Positions 1 through 7,219 of a DNA stretch of 64,000 nt are shown in pieces. The notes below the pieces were generated by a model. That model was given only the letters and a program-made list of their open reading frames with translations, searched no databases and was not told the DNA's origin. The stretch is from Lentisphaerota bacterium. GTDB taxonomy: Bacteria > Verrucomicrobiota > Kiritimatiellia > UBA8416 > JAIOPI01. Numbering within the stretch: position 1 is the first letter of the stretch; every line of letters starts with the position of its first letter. The DNA lies in assembly GCA_021413965.1 (NCBI GenBank), contig JAIOPI010000015.1, positions 124,001 to 188,000 of the forward strand, given 5' to 3'. The position numbers were made by a program, and so were the translations under genes.

Positions 1-1
1 C

Positions 2-784
2 CGCGGCGAACGCGGCAGCGGCAAGCAACTCTGCGGCCGAACGATCCACGCCATGAGCCAACGGCGACAGGGGCCGTTTGTCGTGGCCGACTGCGCCGCC
101 ATCCCGCCAGCCGACCTGGCCGTCGCCCTCTTCGGCCGCGCCGTGCAGGCCCATGGCCTCGATTCCGAGGACGGGCATGGCCTCCTGCAGCAGGCCTTCG
201 GCGGAACGCTATGGTTGAGCGAAATCGGCATCCTCCCGCCACCCATTCAGGAACGCCTGCTGCGCGTGTTCAAGGAGCAACTCATTGTGCCCGAGGGCGG
301 CGAAACGCCCGTCCCCGTCGATGCCCGGATCCTCGCGGAAACCGCCATGGACATGCCCCAGGCCGTCGCCCAGGGAAAATTCCGGGCCGATCTGTACGCC
401 CGCTTCGCCCCGCTCGCCGTCGAGATCAAACCCCTGCGCGAACGACGCGAAGACATCCTGCCCATGTTCTGGCACTTCTTCCGCCAGGCCCTCGGGGACC
501 AGGCCCCCCTGCCCCGCGTCGATCCCGATGCGCGCGGCCTGCTCCTGCATTACAGCTGGCCCGGCAACGTCAAGGAACTGCAGGCCGTGGTGAGTCACCT
601 GGTGCAGGCCGGCATCACGCAGCGCGTGACCGGCGCGACGCTGCCGGAAAATATGGTCCGCGCGCTGTCTGGCACGCCCATAGCCGCCCTCAGCCAGGAC
701 GACTCCGGCCGCGCCAAGTCGCTCAAGGCCTTCCTCATGGCCGCCAATCGCAGCCGCGCCGCCCGGCAAGGCGAGAAGCCTTAG
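2..784 (+). CDS. Sigma54-activator-like AAA+ protein, 5'-truncated by window edge, degenerate
   Basis: The frame is open to the window start, so the track start at base 53 is internal. The first codons encode a Walker A, GERGSGK. The fold of a bacterial enhancer-binding protein follows: LFG, GGTLWLSEIG, FRADLYARF (arginine-finger region), PLRERREDI and WPGNVKELQ. Such proteins normally hydrolyse ATP to remodel sigma54 RNA polymerase. Several key residues are altered. The six positions of the sigma54-contacting GAFTGA loop read QAHGLD with no length change. The Walker B Asp is Ser (WLSEIG). The sensor I Asn is Ala (AETAMD), and the sensor II Arg is Lys (GNVKEL). The C-terminus stops within what looks like the first part of a Fis-type HTH (NRSRAARQ). 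Catalysis and sigma54 contact are therefore probably lost. The family call is firm; the role is unknown. Confidence 0.85.
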   Translation, partial: RGERGSGKQLCGRTIHAMSQRRQGPFVVADCAAIPPADLAVALFGRAVQAHGLDSEDGHGLLQQAFGGTLWLSEIGILPPPIQERLLRVFKEQLIVPEGGETPVPVDARILAETAMDMPQAVAQGKFRADLYARFAPLAVEIKPLRERREDILPMFWHFFRQALGDQAPLPRVDPDARGLLLHYSWPGNVKELQAVVSHLVQAGITQRVTGATLPENMVRALSGTPIAALSQDDSGRAKSLKAFLMAANRSRAARQGEKP

Positions 785-987
785 CGGGGACGCTCGGGCC
801 AGCATCCCACCCACCACCGAACGTGCCCGCCAAGGCGCCCACCATGTCACGCAACGGCGAAACCTGCGCATGACGCGACCGCCCGCCTGTGGTACGGTCA
901 ATGCCGCGCCTGGGACCGACGTCCCCGTGGACGCGAACAGGGAGTCGTGAGGCGCTCGCGGCGTCCAGCTGAACCAGTGGAGGGGTT

Positions 988-1884
988 GTGGGCAAGGGCA
1001 AAGGGAATCTGGGAAAAACCATCGTGTCGCTGGCGGGTGTCGCCGCGGCACTCATCGTCATCGCCATCCTCCTGCTGATGTTCCAGCTGGGGACCGTCGT
1101 CAAGACCGCCGTCGAGAAAGTCGGCCCCACCGTCACGGGCGGCCCCGTCACCGTGTCCTCGGTGTCCATCCGCCCGTTCACGGGGAAGGCCGTGTTGAAG
1201 GGGCTTGTGATCGGCAACCCCGCCGGCTATCGCACGCCCAACGCCTTTGAACTTGCCGAACTCAACGTGGACCTGAACGTCCGCTCCATCTTCGGAAACC
1301 CGCTCGTCATTCATCGCGTGCTCATCGACGGGGCCCAGATCACCTACGAGACCGCCCACGGCAAGGGCAACCTCGAAGCCATCATGGCCAACGTCAAAAA
1401 AGCCACGCCGGCCAGGAAATCCAAGCCCGCCGCGCCCCCCGCCGGAACGCCCCCCGCGCCCAAGCCCGCCAAGACGGAGACGCACGTGGTGATCGACCGC
1501 CTCGTCATCAGCCATGGTCGCGTGGCGTACGCGTCCTCGCGGACCGGCAACCAGCCCGTCCCCCTGCCGCTGCCCACCATCACGATGACCGACATCGGCA
1601 AGGATCGCCCGACGACCGTCTCGGAGGCCGTCTCGCAAATTGTGGGTGAGATCCTGAATGGCGTCGGCACCGCGATCGCCCAGTCGTTTACGAAATCCGC
1701 CAAGGCCCTGAAGCACGGCACCGAGCGGCTGAAGGAACTGGGCAGCGAGTCCGATGCGATGTCCAAGGGCGCGGCCGCTGGCATCGGCCGGGCGGCCGAC
1801 GATGTGGCCGAAGCGGCCCACAAGGGCCTGCAGAAACTGGGCTTGGGCGACTGGGTCGACAAGCCCCCCAAGCAAGGCGACTGA
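988..1884 (+). CDS. AsmA/DUF748-like membrane-anchored protein
   Basis: This 298-aa protein starts at GTG behind a close GGAGGGG ribosome binding site. One N-terminal membrane segment (about residues 13-37) is followed by a segment with the pattern of AsmA-type lipid-transfer or outer-membrane-biogenesis proteins, VSIRPFTGKAVLKGLVIGNP and a downstream LNVDLNVRSIFGNPLVIHRV. Residues about 130-165 are rich in Ala, Pro and Lys. The C-terminal third is predicted to be amphipathic helix. It is far shorter than E. coli AsmA (over 600 aa), so it is a small family relative. It is the only gene between the activator-like gene and glnN. The exact function is unknown; a periplasmic location with a membrane anchor is inferred. 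Confidence 0.6.
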   Translation: MGKGKGNLGKTIVSLAGVAAALIVIAILLLMFQLGTVVKTAVEKVGPTVTGGPVTVSSVSIRPFTGKAVLKGLVIGNPAGYRTPNAFELAELNVDLNVRSIFGNPLVIHRVLIDGAQITYETAHGKGNLEAIMANVKKATPARKSKPAAPPAGTPPAPKPAKTETHVVIDRLVISHGRVAYASSRTGNQPVPLPLPTITMTDIGKDRPTTVSEAVSQIVGEILNGVGTAIAQSFTKSAKALKHGTERLKELGSESDAMSKGAAAGIGRAADDVAEAAHKGLQKLGLGDWVDKPPKQGD

Positions 1885-1898
1885 GCGTCCGGGCACTG

Positions 1899-1943
1899 CA
1901 AAATTGTAGATCGTCCCGGTCGGGTTCTACAAAATTGTATAAT
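1899..1943 (+). promoter_or_regulatory. Repeat pair upstream of glnN, candidate activator site with TATAAT
   Basis: CAAAATTGTA occurs at 1899-1908 and again at 1930-1939, 31 bp apart (about three helical turns). Between them TTGTAGA (1904-1910) and TCTACAA (1926-1932) form an inverted repeat. A perfect TATAAT lies at 1938-1943, with no clear -35 at 17 bp. The block is about 100-140 bp upstream of the -24/-12 element, the distance at which enhancer-binding proteins usually bind. A regulatory role is inferred. Confidence 0.45.
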
Positions 1944-2038
1944 ACAGAAGCATGGACGAATCCGAGCATGATGCCGCCCGGTGCTGTATCCGTTTCTCCG
2001 GATTGGAGTTACAGCGCCTTGGCGGCCGGCGTGCGCGG

Positions 2039-2055
2039 TTGGCACGGGACGTGCC
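2039..2055 (+). promoter_or_regulatory. Sigma54-type -24/-12 promoter of glnN
   Basis: TTGGCACGGGACGTGCC carries GG at 2041-2042 and GC at 2053-2054 separated by exactly 10 bases. Its first half, TTGGCACG, matches the sigma54 consensus (TGGCAC-N5-TTGC). The -12 part reads GTGC rather than TTGC. Transcription from it would start near 2066, leaving a leader of about 56 nt before glnN. The core is also a palindrome (GGCACG/CGTGCC), so an operator is an alternative reading. Confidence 0.55.
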
Positions 2056-2121
2056 TATAGACGACAGGACCCGTGTATACCCAAGCGGGCGCAGCGAGAC
2101 CTCACAAGGAGATACAGACCC

Positions 2122-4305
2122 ATGAAGCAGAGTAATGCGCGGCAGGCGGCGATTGCGGCGGTGACGTCGTACAAGCCCATCGAAAAGCCCTTGAACTTCC
2201 TCGACACTCCCGCCAAGGAACTCTTCGGCTCCAACACGTTCAACGACGCGGTCATGCGCGACCGCCTCCCCAAGGCCGTCTACAAGGCCGTGCAGCGCAC
2301 CATCCGCCAGGGCGAGTCGCTGGACCCCAGTGTCGCCGATGCCGTGGCCACGGCCATGAAGGACTGGGCCATCGAAAAGGGCGCCACGCACTACGCACAC
2401 GTCTTCTTCCCGCTGACCGGCATCACGGCCGAGAAGCATGACAGCTTCCTGTCGCCCGACGGCCAGGGCGGCGCCATCGCGGAGTTCAGCGGCAAGCAGC
2501 TCATCCAGGGCGAACCGGACGCCTCGTCGTTCCCCTCGGGCGGTATTCGCGCCACCTTCGAAGCCCGCGGGTATACGGCCTGGGATGTGACCAGCCCCGC
2601 CTACATCCTCGAAAACCCGAACGGCACCACGTTGTGCATTCCCACGGCGTTCTGCTCCTGGACAGGCGAAGCGCTCGACAAGAAAACCCCGCTGCTGCGC
2701 TCCATGCAGGCGCTCAACCGCCAGGCCCAGCGCGTGCTCAAGGTCTTCGGCCACCAGGATCCGGGCTATGTCTTCGCCACGGCCGGTCCGGAGCAGGAGT
2801 ACTTCCTCATCGACCGCAACTTCTTCTTCGCGCGGCCGGACCTCACCATCTGCGGCCGCTCGCTCTTCGGCGGCAAGCCCGCCAAGGGACAGGAGTTCGA
2901 GGACCAGTACTTCGGCACCATCCCCGAACGCGTGCTGGCCTGCATGCTCGACGCCGAACGCGAGCTCTTCAAGCTGGGCGTCCCGGTGAAGACGCGCCAC
3001 AACGAAGTCGCGCCCAGCCAGTACGAAATCGCGCCGGTCTACGAAAACGCCAACGTGGCCGCCGATCACCAGCACATGGTCATGACCACCCTGCGCCGGG
3101 TCGCCGAGAAGTACGGCCTGAGCTGCCTGCTGCACGAGAAGCCCTTCGCCGGCATCAACGGCTCGGGCAAGCACCTGAACTGGTCGCTCGGCACGGCCTC
3201 GGCCAACCTGCTCGAACCCGGCAACGACACGCATGAGAACGCGCAGTTCCTCGTCTTCTGCGCGGCTGTCATCCGCGCCGTGCACACCTACTCGGAGCTG
3301 CTGCGCGTCGCCGTCGCCCATGCCGGCAACGACCACCGCCTCGGGGCCAACGAAGCGCCCCCCGCGATCATCTCGATCTTCCTCGGCGACATGCTGACGG
3401 ACATCTTCGAGCAGATCGAGAAGGGCGGCGCCAAGAAGTCCAAGTCCGGCGGCACGCTCACCATCGGCGTGGACACCCTCCCCCCGCTGCCGAAGGACGC
3501 GGGCGACCGCAACCGCACGAGCCCGTTTGCCTTCACCGGCAACAAGTTCGAGTTCCGCGCCGTGGGCTCCAGCCAGTCCATCGCCGGCCCGCTGGTCATC
3601 CTGAACACGATCGTGGCCGAAAGCCTGGACTTCATGGCCACGGAACTCGAAAAGGCCACCAAGGGCGACGCCAAGAAGCTGAATGCCGCCGTGCAGAAGC
3701 TGCTCCAGTCCGTCATCAAGGAGCACAAGGCGATCATCTTCAACGGCGACAACTACGCCGAGGCCTGGCACAAGGAAGCCGCCCAGCGCGGTCTCCCCAA
3801 CCACCGCAACACGGTGGACGCCCTGACGGCCGTGGCCGGCAACAAGACCTACGCCGCGCTCTTCGAGAAGTACAAGGTGCTCTCGAAGCGGGAATTGACG
3901 GCGCGTAACGAGATCTACGCCGAACGTTACTGCAAGGACGTGAACACCGAGGCCCAGCTCTGCGTCACGATTGCGCGCGGCCAAATCCTGCCCGCCGCCT
4001 ATCGCTACCAGAACGAACTGGCGTCAACCGCCTCGTCCATGAAAAACGCGGGCATGGATCCGCACCTCGGGTCGCTCGAAAAGATGACCGGCCTCACGAA
4101 CGGGATGGAAAAAGCCATCGACGCCCTGCAGCACGCCCTGGATCACAAGGCCGATGGCGACACGCTCAGCCACGCGCGGCATTATCGCGATGAAGTCCTG
4201 CCCGCCATGCTCAGCGTGCGCAAGGTGGCTGATCAGCTCGAGGCCATCATCGCCGACGACCTCTGGCCGCTGCCGTCCTACCAGGAGATGCTCTTCATCC
4301 GGTAA
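2122..4305 (+). CDS. glnN: Type III glutamine synthetase
   Basis: The 727-aa product has the usual length for the GSIII family, cytoplasmic dodecamers that make glutamine from glutamate, ammonia and ATP. The start at 2122 is chosen because AAGGAGAT lies just upstream and the earlier ORF residues are not protein-like. The N-terminal GSIII domain is followed by the catalytic core, with [12 protein letters not shown] near residue 346 and the family signature [17 protein letters not shown] near residue 395. The gene stands alone, with a -24/-12 promoter upstream and a strong terminator downstream. The promoter suggests nitrogen-responsive expression, an inference. No frameshift or truncation is seen. 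Confidence 0.95.
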   Translation: MKQSNARQAAIAAVTSYKPIEKPLNFLDTPAKELFGSNTFNDAVMRDRLPKAVYKAVQRTIRQGESLDPSVADAVATAMKDWAIEKGATHYAHVFFPLTGITAEKHDSFLSPDGQGGAIAEFSGKQLIQGEPDASSFPSGGIRATFEARGYTAWDVTSPAYILENPNGTTLCIPTAFCSWTGEALDKKTPLLRSMQALNRQAQRVLKVFGHQDPGYVFATAGPEQEYFLIDRNFFFARPDLTICGRSLFGGKPAKGQEFEDQYFGTIPERVLACMLDAERELFKLGVPVKTRHNEVAPSQYEIAPVYENANVAADHQHMVMTTLRRVAEKYGLSCLLHEKPFAGINGSGKHLNWSLGTASANLLEPGNDTHENAQFLVFCAAVIRAVHTYSELLRVAVAHAGNDHRLGANEAPPAIISIFLGDMLTDIFEQIEKGGAKKSKSGGTLTIGVDTLPPLPKDAGDRNRTSPFAFTGNKFEFRAVGSSQSIAGPLVILNTIVAESLDFMATELEKATKGDAKKLNAAVQKLLQSVIKEHKAIIFNGDNYAEAWHKEAAQRGLPNHRNTVDALTAVAGNKTYAALFEKYKVLSKRELTARNEIYAERYCKDVNTEAQLCVTIARGQILPAAYRYQNELASTASSMKNAGMDPHLGSLEKMTGLTNGMEKAIDALQHALDHKADGDTLSHARHYRDEVLPAMLSVRKVADQLEAIIADDLWPLPSYQEMLFIR

Positions 4306-4330
4306 GCGGGCGATTCCCTCGTCAGCACGT

Positions 4331-4366
4331 GCCCCGGCTCGCAACTCGAGCCGGGGCTTTTTTTTT
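4331..4366 (+). terminator. Rho-independent terminator of glnN
   Basis: GCCCCGGCTCG (4331-4341) pairs perfectly with CGAGCCGGGGC (4347-4357) around a 5-nt loop. Nine T residues follow. It lies 25 bp after the glnN stop and in front of the converging dioxygenase gene. Confidence 0.95.
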
Positions 4367-4383
4367 GCGCCCGGCCGGCCGTC

Positions 4384-5226
4384 TCAGTTCTGCTGCTGGG
4401 CGGCCAGTCTGCGTTTCAGGTTCGCCGGGGCGTGGCGATCGAAGGTGTCCCCGGCGCGATCGTACACCCGTTTGCCATCTTTCATGAACGGCACCGCCAT
4501 CGCCCAGTTCGAGCCGTCCTTGTTGAGAATCGGCTCGCCGCTGTACTGCGGCAGGTAGATGCGGCGCATCCGGCTTGTCGTGTTGGCGCCGCTGCGGTGA
4601 AACGTGTAGCTCGTGAAGGCCACGATGCTCCCCGCCGGCGCGATGATCGGCAGGCCCGGGTCCGAGCCCTGGTAGCCGATCAGGTCGTTGCTGCCCGGTT
4701 CCTGCGTATGATCGAAAATGGTCTGCCTGGTCCCGCCGCGCGAATGCGGCAACACGTAGACCGTGCCGTTTTGCTCGCTCACATCGTCCAGCGTGCACCA
4801 GCAGGTCAGGTACGGCTTGTGCGGATTCTGACGTCCCACATACCCGCTGTCCTGGTGCCACGCGAATTTCATGCCCTGCTCCGCCCCCTTGATCACCCAC
4901 TGCTCGTTGAACAGGTACACGTCCGGACCCAGCGTCGCCTGCGTGATCTCCGCCATCAGGGGGCTGAAGATGAACTCCCACATCCGCGGGCTCAGATGGT
5001 AGCGGTTGCTGATGAAGTAGCGCTTGCTGCGGTGGTTGATTCCGTCCACCTTCGTCCGGCGCATGTCCATTTCCGAATCGTAGTACCCGAGAAAGTAGGA
5101 GCATTCCTCGCGCAACATCTGCAGCATGTCGGCGGGAATGATCCGCTCGAGGATCATATAGCCCTCGTCGCGGTACTGCTGTTTCATGGCTTCGGTCACC
5201 AGTGGGGCCGCCGTCGTGGTATTCAT
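4384..5226 (-). CDS. Phytanoyl-CoA dioxygenase (PhyH) family protein
   Basis: This is a 280-aa Fe(II)/2-oxoglutarate-dependent oxygenase of the PhyH family. The iron-binding HxD is seen in WHQDSGYV, and the distal His in YTFHRSGANTT, followed by RRIYLPQY, whose Arg may bind 2-oxoglutarate. The jelly-roll strand PAGSIVAFTSYTFH is typical. The start at 5226 (MNTTTAAP) is preferred; ATG codons 5 and 20 codons upstream are possible but add residues unlike the family. It is divergent from an AraC regulator 71 bp away, an arrangement typical of small catabolic units. The substrate cannot be read from the sequence. It converges on glnN, from which the terminator separates it. Confidence 0.88.
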   Translation of the reverse strand: MNTTTAAPLVTEAMKQQYRDEGYMILERIIPADMLQMLREECSYFLGYYDSEMDMRRTKVDGINHRSKRYFISNRYHLSPRMWEFIFSPLMAEITQATLGPDVYLFNEQWVIKGAEQGMKFAWHQDSGYVGRQNPHKPYLTCWCTLDDVSEQNGTVYVLPHSRGGTRQTIFDHTQEPGSNDLIGYQGSDPGLPIIAPAGSIVAFTSYTFHRSGANTTSRMRRIYLPQYSGEPILNKDGSNWAMAVPFMKDGKRVYDRAGDTFDRHAPANLKRRLAAQQQN

Positions 5227-5297
5227 GTAATCATTATCCCGCATTTTCAGAACAATTCTTCTCATTATTTCGCGATTTGTTATCATTTCTTGTCGTC
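5227..5297. promoter_or_regulatory. AT-rich divergent promoter region, PhyH/AraC
   Basis: This 71-bp spacer is much more AT-rich than its surroundings. It separates two divergent starts and must carry both promoters. It contains two copies of TCATTAT and one TTATCATTT (5280-5288). The nonamer recurs in the AT island near 32290. No clear -35/-10 pair was assigned. Confidence 0.5.
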
Positions 5298-6158
5298 ATG
5301 AAAGAGACGCTCAAACTCCCCGCCGCCCATGCCGGAGCGGCCTGGCTCATGCGCTTCCGGCGGCACAGCCCCCCCCGCCATCTTCACCACCATACGGAGC
5401 TGGAACTGAATCTGGTCATCAGCGGCGAAGGCACCTACCTGCTGGAGAACCGCAAGTACGCCCTGCGCCGCTGCACCCTGTTCTGGCTCTTCCCTGACCA
5501 GGACCATCTGCTCCTTGAGGCCTCCGAAAATTTCGAAATGTGGATATTGGTATTCCGTCCGGAGCTCGTCGACCGCTCCTGCGCCACGCCCGCCACCGCC
5601 ATCCTTCGCGAGTCCAATCCGCCCGGCGAATTCAGCAAGGTGCTCGCCGAGGCACAGGTGCGACGGCTCGCCCAGCTCTTTGCCGAGATCCATGACGCCG
5701 CGACAGCCCCCGACCGTCTCAATGCCGGCCTGGCCTACGCGCTGCTGGCCGCGTGGGCGGCGCACCAGTCCGCCGCCCGCATGCCAGACCGGACCGCCAT
5801 CCACCCCGCAATCGAGCGCGCCGTGAATCTGATGCGCTTCGAAACCACGCCCATGAACCTGGACGCCCTCGCCCGCCACGTGGGCCTCAGCCCCTCGCGC
5901 CTGAGCCGCGTCTTCCATGACCAGATGGGAATGAGCCTGACCGACTTCCGCAATCACCAGCGCCTCGAGCGCTTCCTGTCCCTGGCCGCGCGCCCCGGCC
6001 GCCGCAAGCTGCTGACCAATGCCCTTGATGCCGGCTTTGGCAGCTACCCGCAGTTCCACCGTGTCTTCAAACGCCATATGGGCTGCACACCCCGGGCTTA
6101 CCACAAGCGGGAGTCCGGCATGCCTGCATCGACACCACACGCCCGCACCAGCCCCTGA
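5298..6158 (+). CDS. AraC-family transcriptional regulator
   Basis: This 286-aa protein has an N-terminal cupin-type sensor domain and a C-terminal double HTH. The sensor domain shows HLHHHTELELNLVISGEG and the loop WLFPDQDHLL. The first recognition region is LDALARHVGLSPSRLSRVFH, followed by GMSLTDFRNHQRLE. The second HTH is ALDAGFGSYPQFHRVFKRHMG with the family ending CTPRAYHK. The start at ATG 5298 is taken because the ORF upstream of it runs through the divergent promoter region. It most likely senses a small ligand, perhaps a sugar or the substrate of the divergent dioxygenase, and controls that gene. The target is inferred from position only. Confidence 0.92.
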   Translation: MKETLKLPAAHAGAAWLMRFRRHSPPRHLHHHTELELNLVISGEGTYLLENRKYALRRCTLFWLFPDQDHLLLEASENFEMWILVFRPELVDRSCATPATAILRESNPPGEFSKVLAEAQVRRLAQLFAEIHDAATAPDRLNAGLAYALLAAWAAHQSAARMPDRTAIHPAIERAVNLMRFETTPMNLDALARHVGLSPSRLSRVFHDQMGMSLTDFRNHQRLERFLSLAARPGRRKLLTNALDAGFGSYPQFHRVFKRHMGCTPRAYHKRESGMPASTPHARTSP

Positions 6159-6231
6159 GACCAGCCACGCGCCCGGTTGCGGATGCCCGAGGGCTCGCCA
6201 TGCCCTCACACATCCGCTACCCTCTCCGCCC

Positions 6232-7125
6232 ATGCGCACCGAGCACCTGGCCCCGGAAGCCCCCGACCACACCGTCATCCGATTGCCGGGCCTTCGACGC
6301 CCCCTCGTCCTCGCTCACATCACCGACAGCCACATGTCCCTCGCCGATGCGCGCGATCCCGAGGCCATCCCCGAGGCCGCCCGGCTCGAAGCGCTCTACG
6401 CCCGCCACGCCCCCGACGGCCTGTCCACGCAGGCCGTCTTCGCACAACTCATGGAACGCGCCGCGGCCAGCGCCGTCGATGCCACGGTGCTATCGGGCGA
6501 CATCATCAACTTTCCCGCACAAGCCGCCATCGACCACGTCTCCTCCGCCGTGTCCGGCCGCCCCTGTCTGTACACCCTGGGCAATCACGATTGGCAATTT
6601 CCGTACGCACCATGGACCGACGCCACCCGCCAGCGCTGCTACCCGCGCTTTCATGCGCTCACCGGCGGCAACCCCGCATTCGGCGTGCACGTTCTCGGCG
6701 GCGTCCGCCTGATCGCACTCGATAACAGCATGTACCAGGTGAGCGACGCGCAGCTGGAGTTCCTGCGCGCGCAGCTCGCCAGCGGCGATCCCTGCCTGCT
6801 CATCGTGCATATCCCCCTTTACGTTGAGTCGCTCACGCCGCGCGTGATCGAGCAGTGGAAAGCACCCATCGTGATGGGCGCCGAGGATGGATGGACCGAC
6901 GAAACGCGCGCATGCTGGCATGTGGGCGCGGTCGAACCCGCCACTCGCGCCTGTCTTGAACTCGTACGCCGTGCGGATAACCTGGCCGGCGTCTTCTGCG
7001 GCCACGTCCATTTCGCGCACGCCGACTGGCTGAGTCCCACCTGCTGCCAGTACGTCACCAACGCAGGTCTCTTTGGCGGCTACCGCGAGATCCGCCTCGA
7101 GCCCGCGCCTGCCGCCGCGCGTTGA
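6232..7125 (+). CDS. Calcineurin-like metallophosphoesterase
   Basis: This 297-aa protein carries the full metal-binding set of the family in order. These are HITDSHMS (D-x-H), LSGDIIN (GD), TLGNHDW (GNHD), IVHIPLY (H) and FCGHVHFAH (GHxH). Such enzymes bind two metals and cleave phosphomonoesters or phosphodiesters. No signal peptide is visible, so it is probably cytoplasmic. The start at 6232 is chosen because the upstream ORF part overlaps the AraC gene in another frame. It is 73 bp downstream of the AraC gene on the same strand and may be cotranscribed with it. The substrate is unknown. Confidence 0.9.
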   Translation: MRTEHLAPEAPDHTVIRLPGLRRPLVLAHITDSHMSLADARDPEAIPEAARLEALYARHAPDGLSTQAVFAQLMERAAASAVDATVLSGDIINFPAQAAIDHVSSAVSGRPCLYTLGNHDWQFPYAPWTDATRQRCYPRFHALTGGNPAFGVHVLGGVRLIALDNSMYQVSDAQLEFLRAQLASGDPCLLIVHIPLYVESLTPRVIEQWKAPIVMGAEDGWTDETRACWHVGAVEPATRACLELVRRADNLAGVFCGHVHFAHADWLSPTCCQYVTNAGLFGGYREIRLEPAPAAAR

Positions 7126-7219
7126 ATGCGCAACGGCTCCGCCGCGCGCATCGCCGGGCTCGCGCCACGATTGCAGAACGGAGCCTCCCCGGCGGCTGAG
7201 GAGCCGTGGGACAACCGCT

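Noticed and set aside
898-1896. 332-aa minus-strand ORF opposite the AsmA-like gene
   Set aside because: Its composition is Gly/Arg/Asp-rich and typical of a shadow frame, while the plus strand has an SD, a membrane segment and a family pattern.
1938-1943. TATAAT as the main glnN promoter
   Set aside because: There is no acceptable -35 17 bp upstream, and a better -24/-12 element lies closer to the gene. It is kept only as part of the repeat block.
1927-3984. 685-aa minus-strand ORF across glnN
   Set aside because: It is an antisense shadow of the clear GSIII gene and has no family motif.
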